Assembly (NCBI GenBank): GCA_902771745.1
Contig: CACXYG010000011.1
Coordinates: 1-10,451, forward strand
DNA length: 10,451 bases
Source: an uncultured Erysipelotrichaceae bacterium
GTDB lineage: Bacteria > Bacillota_I > Bacilli_A > RFN20 > CAG-288
Direction: 5' to 3'
Made by a program: the position numbers and the translations under genes. The notes beneath the pieces were generated by a model. That model did no database searches. It was not told where the DNA came from and saw only the letters and a list, made by a program, of their open reading frames with translations. This document shows positions 7,829 to 10,451 of this stretch, in pieces (position 1 is the stretch's first letter; each line of letters opens with the position of its first letter).

Positions 7829-8317
7829 ATGACTTCAGACCCACAAGAAAAACTAAGTGTACTAAGAGCTGAACTTACGAAGTATGACCACTACAAAGAT
7901 GTCATCGACCACTTCCTTTTAAGAATGTCTAATGACTCCGTCATCAAATCTAGTTACCCAACCTTAGCGGTGTTAATGTTCGACAAGAACAACTCCATTC
8001 TTGATGAGGATAGATTTGCCGGTTCGTTTGTCGTCGATTATCGTATCCAGTGGCTTGTCAGTGAAGATACCGATGCCGATGGCTATGGCGCTTTAGCCAA
8101 CTATGAAAGCATGCACTATATCCAGTTACATCTCTATCTCTATTTCAAATCCACCAGGCCTCATATTCCAGCCACTTTGGCAAAATTTGAAAGTACCAGC
8201 ACCAGCAACAAAGAAGAAATTCTCTCCGCGATCAGAGAATTCACCTTGCAGTTGGATGATATGGTCTCTGGTCATGAATATCTTGGCCATGCCCTTGCCT
8301 ATAACGATGTCATGTAA
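7829..8317 (+). CDS. Unrecognised 162-residue soluble protein, last gene of the rimO-cysS operon
   Basis: I do not recognise the family. The product is 162 residues with no signal peptide or membrane helix. It appears as an N-terminal charged helical part (about 1-35), a middle that looks strand-rich ('SYPTLAVLMF', 'GSFVVDYRIQWLV', 'YIQLHLYLYF', about 41-106) and a C-terminal helical part (about 128-150). No catalytic motif stands out; there is no Cys at all. Reasons to believe it is real are the 3-base gap after cysS, the AAAAAGGA (7809-7816) ribosome site 12 bases upstream (the same spacing as the second ABC gene), base composition like its neighbours, and a strong terminator starting within its stop codon. 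Its lysine codons are mostly AAA (6 of 8). The slot after cysS often holds the Mini-ribonuclease III gene in Bacillota, but this protein does not look like one. Function unknown. Confidence 0.75.
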   Translation: MTSDPQEKLSVLRAELTKYDHYKDVIDHFLLRMSNDSVIKSSYPTLAVLMFDKNNSILDEDRFAGSFVVDYRIQWLVSEDTDADGYGALANYESMHYIQLHLYLYFKSTRPHIPATLAKFESTSTSNKEEILSAIREFTLQLDDMVSGHEYLGHALAYNDVM

Positions 8318-8338
8318 GCCCACTTTGTGGGCTTTTTT
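8316..8338 (+). terminator. Strong intrinsic terminator of the rimO-cysS operon
   Basis: AAGCCCAC (8316-8323) pairs perfectly with GTGGGCTT (8327-8334) over a TTT loop, followed by an unbroken T run to 8338. The stem begins in the last two bases of the upstream stop codon. The T run is also the start of the 33-base tandem repeat. Confidence 0.92.
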
Positions 8339-8396
8339 CTTTTAATAGAAAGTCTTATAATAGGCTTTTTTCTTTTAATAGAAAGTCTTATAATAG
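8330..8396. repeat. Exact 33-base tandem duplication (two copies)
   Basis: Copy 1 is 8330-8362 and copy 2 is 8363-8395. They are identical, and the identity runs one base further (8396). Each unit starts GGC, then a T run, CTTTTAATAG, AAAGTC and ends TTATAATA. The unit takes in the terminator's last G residues and T-tract plus a TATAAT, but not the upstream arm of the hairpin. Exact identity suggests a recent slippage or unequal-exchange event. Confidence 0.95.
8356..8394 (+). promoter_or_regulatory. Duplicated TATAAT -10 boxes ahead of glf
   Basis: Perfect TATAAT hexamers at 8356-8361 and 8389-8394, one per repeat unit and so 33 bases apart. The region 17 bases upstream of each is only a T-tract, so no recognisable -35 is present, and no TGn extension precedes them. 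Downstream are AAGGAG (8414-8419) and the glf ATG 8 bases later. As glf follows a strong terminator it needs its own promoter, and these are the best candidates. Confidence 0.5.
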
Positions 8397-8427
8397 ACCT
8401 AGTGAATTTTTCGAAGGAGAAAAAACA

Positions 8428-9525
8428 ATGTACGATTATTTAATTGTCGGTGCTGGTCTTTTCGGCGCGACCTTTGCCAATCTTGCCCACAAGAAGGGCT
8501 TGAAAGTCTTAGTCATTGATAAGAAGGACTGTGTTGCCGGTGCTATCAGAAGTGAGAGAAAGGACAATATCGATGTCCATCTCTATGGTCCTCATATCTT
8601 CCATACGTCCTATAAGGAAGTCTGGGACTACTTCTGCCAGTTCACCGAGATGAACAACTTCGTCAATGAGCCTCTTGCCTTGTATAAGGGTAAACTCTAT
8701 CACATGCCATTCAACATGAATACCTTTAATGCCTTATGGGGTGTCGTCACACCAGAAGAGGCCAAGAACAAGATTGAGGAACAGAAGAAGGAAATGGCTG
8801 GTAAGGAGCCAACCAACTTAGAAGAACAGGCTATCTCCCTTGTCGGCAGAGATGTCTTTGAGGCTTTGGTCAAGGGCTATACTGAGAAGCAGTGGGGAAG
8901 AGACTGCAAGGAACTTCCTGCTTCCATCATCAAGCGTCTTCCAGTCCGTTTCAGTTATAACAACAACTACTTCAACGATCGCTATCAGGGTATTCCAGTC
9001 GATGGCTATACTGCTGTCATTGAGAGAATGCTTGAGGGTATCGAGGTCAAGCTTGGTGTTGACTATCTTGATAACAAGGATGAATACAGAAAGATGGCCA
9101 AACGTGTCATCTACACTGGTGAGATCGATAAGTATTTTGCCTTCCAGCTTGGTCATCTCCAGTATAGAACCCTTCGCTTTGAGACCGAGAGACTTGAGAT
9201 GGAAAACTATCAGGGTAACGCGGTTGTCAACTACACCGAAAGAGAAGTCCCATGGACGAGAATCGCCGAACACAAGTGGTTCAACTACCGTGAATCTCCT
9301 GTCACCTATATCACCAAGGAATATCCAAAGGAATTCGAGGAAGGTGATGATCCATTCTATGCCATCAACAACGACAGAAACAACAACATGTATGCTGCCT
9401 ATAAGGATCTGGCCAGCAAGGAAGAGGGAGTCTACTTCTGTGGACGTCTTGGTCAGTACAAGTACTTCGATATGGATGATACCATCTATGAAGTCTTCAA
9501 GCTCTTCAACGAATTAGAAAAGTAA
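8428..9525 (+). CDS. glf: UDP-galactopyranose mutase
   Basis: A flavoenzyme that interconverts UDP-galactopyranose and UDP-galactofuranose, the donor for galactofuranose in surface glycans. It is 365 residues, almost the E. coli length. The Rossmann FAD motif GAGLFG is at 8-13, 'YGPHIFHT' at 53-60, the 'LPVRFSYNNNYFNDRYQG' region holds Arg174, 'PWTRIAEHKW' holds Arg278 (the two substrate-phosphate arginines of the family), and the FAD-binding end 'FCGRLGQYKYFDMDD' is at 337-351. The usual GGN after the first FAD strand reads AGA here. The gene stands alone between a terminator and a convergent gene, with no glycosyltransferase beside it. Codon use differs from upstream genes: 28 of 31 lysines are AAG. 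That could reflect high expression or a different origin. Identity is secure. Confidence 0.95.
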   Translation: MYDYLIVGAGLFGATFANLAHKKGLKVLVIDKKDCVAGAIRSERKDNIDVHLYGPHIFHTSYKEVWDYFCQFTEMNNFVNEPLALYKGKLYHMPFNMNTFNALWGVVTPEEAKNKIEEQKKEMAGKEPTNLEEQAISLVGRDVFEALVKGYTEKQWGRDCKELPASIIKRLPVRFSYNNNYFNDRYQGIPVDGYTAVIERMLEGIEVKLGVDYLDNKDEYRKMAKRVIYTGEIDKYFAFQLGHLQYRTLRFETERLEMENYQGNAVVNYTEREVPWTRIAEHKWFNYRESPVTYITKEYPKEFEEGDDPFYAINNDRNNNMYAAYKDLASKEEGVYFCGRLGQYKYFDMDDTIYEVFKLFNELEK

Positions 9526-9531
9526 AAAATC

Positions 9532-9560
9532 AAGGTCACTTGCAAAAGTGACCTTTTCTT
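9532..9560 (+). terminator. Intrinsic terminator of glf with GCAA tetraloop
   Basis: AAGGTCACTT (9532-9541) pairs perfectly with AAGTGACCTT (9546-9555) over GCAA, a GNRA-type loop, followed by TTCTTCTT. It starts 6 bases after the glf stop. The A-run at 9524-9529 could give a T-run on the minus strand, so it may also back up hpt termination. Confidence 0.9.
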
Positions 9561-9585
9561 CTTAATAAAAAGTTGGCAAAATAAA

Positions 9586-9626
9586 AACTCCAAGATACTA
9601 GAATTAGTTTCTTGGAGTTACTTTTT
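9586..9626. terminator. Bidirectional terminator between convergent glf and hpt
   Basis: AACTCCAAGA (9586-9595) pairs with TCTTGGAGTT (9610-9619). The 14-base interior folds further, ACTA (9597-9600) with TAGT (9605-9608). On the plus strand CTTTTTC follows; on the minus strand the hairpin is followed by TTTATTTT. It lies 13 bases past the hpt stop, so it is chiefly the hpt terminator and a second stop for glf read-through. Confidence 0.82.
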
Positions 9627-9632
9627 CTTTAA

Positions 9633-10232
9633 TTAATGTTCTTTGGTCATGTCAGCATGAAGTTTCTTATCTTCATCTAACAATTCATTGAGTTCCTGAA
9701 TATCCTTCATGGATGGAACATAGACATATGGTTCATTTCTCAAGATGCCATAGTAGTCAAAACCAAAACCGACGATGTATCTCTGTTCATCAGTTTCAAG
9801 ACCAGTGAAGTCAGCAAGTTCATCATACTTCAAATTGAGGTTGTTGCGCTTGATGAGAATACAGGTATAGAGATTCTTTGGTTTGTAATGTTCCTTGATG
9901 TATTCCTTCATGTAGTGCATGGTGATACCAGTATCGATGATATCTTCCACAAGGACAACATCTCTACCTTCTAAATTGTGATCAGGCTGTTTCTGAACAG
10001 TGACCTTACCGGTAGAACCAGTTCCATCATAACTAGAAACCTTGATGGTATCTAACTGAATCTTGTGGCGGATATGCTTAACCAATTCATAAAAGAAAGG
10101 AAGAGCGCCATTCATAACGCCGACAAAAACGGGAACGCCATTGTTGCTTTCATCCAACTTGGCATCGATTTCTTTACCTAAACGTTCACAGACACGGACA
10201 ATTTCATCCTCTGATAAGATGAGTTTTTCCAT
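9633..10232 (-). CDS. hpt: Hypoxanthine phosphoribosyltransferase
   Basis: Purine salvage enzyme joining hypoxanthine (usually also guanine) to PRPP to give IMP or GMP in the cytosol. It is 199 residues, slightly longer than the common 175-185, with the excess in an acidic then basic C-terminal tail. Marks in order: substrate loop 'FVGVMNGALPFFYEL' (36-50), flexible loop SSYDGTGSTG (66-75), the type I PRPP-binding motif VVLVEDIIDTG (92-102), and 'VGFGFDYYGILRNEPYVYV' (154-172) with the base-contacting Asp159. GGAGG (10241-10245 on the minus strand) lies 8 bases before the ATG, fixing the start. In many Bacillota hpt sits with tilS and ftsH; here it is convergent to glf and apparently transcribed alone in view. 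Identity is secure. Confidence 0.95.
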   Translation of the reverse strand: MEKLILSEDEIVRVCERLGKEIDAKLDESNNGVPVFVGVMNGALPFFYELVKHIRHKIQLDTIKVSSYDGTGSTGKVTVQKQPDHNLEGRDVVLVEDIIDTGITMHYMKEYIKEHYKPKNLYTCILIKRNNLNLKYDELADFTGLETDEQRYIVGFGFDYYGILRNEPYVYVPSMKDIQELNELLDEDKKLHADMTKEH

Positions 10233-10255
10233 AGTAACTTCCTCCAGGATATCCT

Positions 10256-10284
10256 ATTTTAGAACATTGTTTGAAAAATACCAA
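10256..10284 (-). promoter_or_regulatory. Candidate hpt promoter
   Basis: Read on the minus strand: TTGGTA (10284-10279), a 17-base spacer, then TAAAAT (10261-10256). The very AT-rich stretch upstream (10285-10320) could act as an UP element. Transcription would begin about 10-12 bases before the GGAGG, giving a short leader. A second TATACT (10320-10315) exists farther up without a good -35. Pattern match only. Confidence 0.45.
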
Positions 10285-10371
10285 ATATTATTAAATAAAT
10301 AAAGAAAAATATTGAGTATAGAATAGGTGAAAATAACGCTAAAAAAATTTACCCTTAATTGTAAACTGAAG

Positions 10372-10383
10372 TGATAATTATCA
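10372..10383. repeat. 12-base perfect palindrome TGATAATTATCA
   Basis: A perfect dyad in the non-coding stretch upstream of hpt. Its half TGATAA resembles half-sites of Fur-type regulators, but the two halves abut, while the Bacillus Fur 7-1-7 box needs three more central bases. It could be a protein-binding site for a gene lying beyond the right edge, or chance in AT-rich DNA. Confidence 0.3.
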
Positions 10384-10393
10384 ATGACACAAA

Positions 10394-10421
10394 GAACCTA
10401 TTGGGCTAGCCCAATAGGTTC
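10394..10421. repeat. 28-base perfect palindrome (12-bp stem, CTAG loop)
   Basis: GAACCTATTGGGCT is followed at once by its exact reverse complement, a perfect dyad of 28 bases. As RNA it would fold into a 12-pair hairpin with a CTAG loop. On the plus strand no T run follows (CGCACC). On the minus strand TTTGTGTC follows, a poor T-tract. Possible roles are the terminator of a minus-strand gene beyond the right edge, a mobile-element end hairpin, or a binding site. The rest of 10262-10451 shows no credible gene. Confidence 0.85.
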
Positions 10422-10451
10422 CGCACCGTGATACGTGGTATTCTATTCTAG

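Noticed and set aside
7805..7870. Possible frameshift restoring a CysS tail
   Set aside because: The +1 frame after 'QKG' gives IIVIYDFRP and continues for a few codons, but lacks the TxQGTRW pattern and runs into the ribosome site and start of the next gene. No evidence of a break.
8818..9273. 151-codon minus-strand open frame opposite glf
   Set aside because: An antisense shadow with no supporting ribosome site or recognisable domain. The other minus-strand frames opposite rimO, the ABC genes and cysS were rejected on the same grounds.
8840..9517. 225-codon plus-strand open frame inside glf
   Set aside because: It is a +1 shadow of a clearly conserved enzyme, rich in Ser, Arg and Thr without motifs; it arises from codon bias in glf.
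10372..10383. Calling the dyad a Fur or PerR box
   Set aside because: The halves abut; the known Bacillus 7-1-7 box needs a central TnA-type spacer that is missing.
10384..10431. Short open frame from the ATG at 10384, and a minus-strand frame open to the right edge
   Set aside because: The plus frame is only 15 codons with no ribosome site; the minus frame is about 22 codons, mostly palindrome, with no recognisable protein.
1..10451. CRISPR array, tRNA or rRNA, insertion sequence or prophage genes
   Set aside because: No spaced repeats, no tRNA-like cloverleaf arms with a TTCGA-type loop, and no transposase, integrase or phage motifs were seen on either strand.

Overview
The window reads as a low-G+C Bacillota chromosome. 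Ribosome-binding sites are strong GGAGG or AAGGAG types, intergenic gaps are short, and UGA is not used as a sense codon in any gene, which argues against Mycoplasma-type code 4. The gene mix (thiol-type glutathione peroxidase, RimO, heterodimeric ABC exporter, UDP-galactopyranose mutase) would fit a gut-type Erysipelotrichia or related lineage, but that placement is inference. No tRNA, rRNA, CRISPR array, insertion sequence or prophage gene is visible.

Layout. Bases 1-1387 (+): the 3' part of a glutathione peroxidase gene, cut by the window edge, overlaps by 8 bases an alpha/beta-hydrolase (HSL-type esterase) gene. A weak hairpin and a likely promoter lie in the 106-base gap that follows. 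Bases 1494-8317 (+): a tight five-gene run of rimO, two half-size ABC exporter genes, cysS and an unrecognised 162-residue protein gene. Gaps are 3-4 bases, or a 14-base overlap for abc2/cysS. The run ends in a strong intrinsic terminator whose stem begins inside the last stop codon. Bases 8330-8396: an exact 33-base tandem duplication carrying a T-tract and a perfect TATAAT. Bases 8428-9525 (+): glf alone. Bases 9526-9632: two hairpins, at least one able to work in both directions, separate glf from the convergent hpt gene (9633-10232, minus). Bases 10233-10451: non-coding, AT-rich, with a probable hpt promoter, a 12-base palindrome and a 28-base perfect palindrome.

How the genes fit together. 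The two ABC genes form one machine. Subunit 1 has Asp in place of the Walker B catalytic Glu, and subunit 2 has a deviant signature motif. Together these make one degenerate and one consensus ATP site, as in TM287/288- or BmrCD-type multidrug exporters. RimO and CysS are translation housekeeping proteins cotranscribed with the exporter. The peroxidase and esterase could both act on oxidised or esterified lipids, but nothing here proves a shared pathway. Glf makes UDP-galactofuranose for surface glycans, yet no glycosyltransferase lies beside it. Hpt salvages purines.

Most of the window is ordinary core genome. The points most worth a second look are the 33-base duplication ahead of glf, the 162-residue orphan after cysS, the 28-base palindrome at the right edge, and the short C-terminus of CysS.
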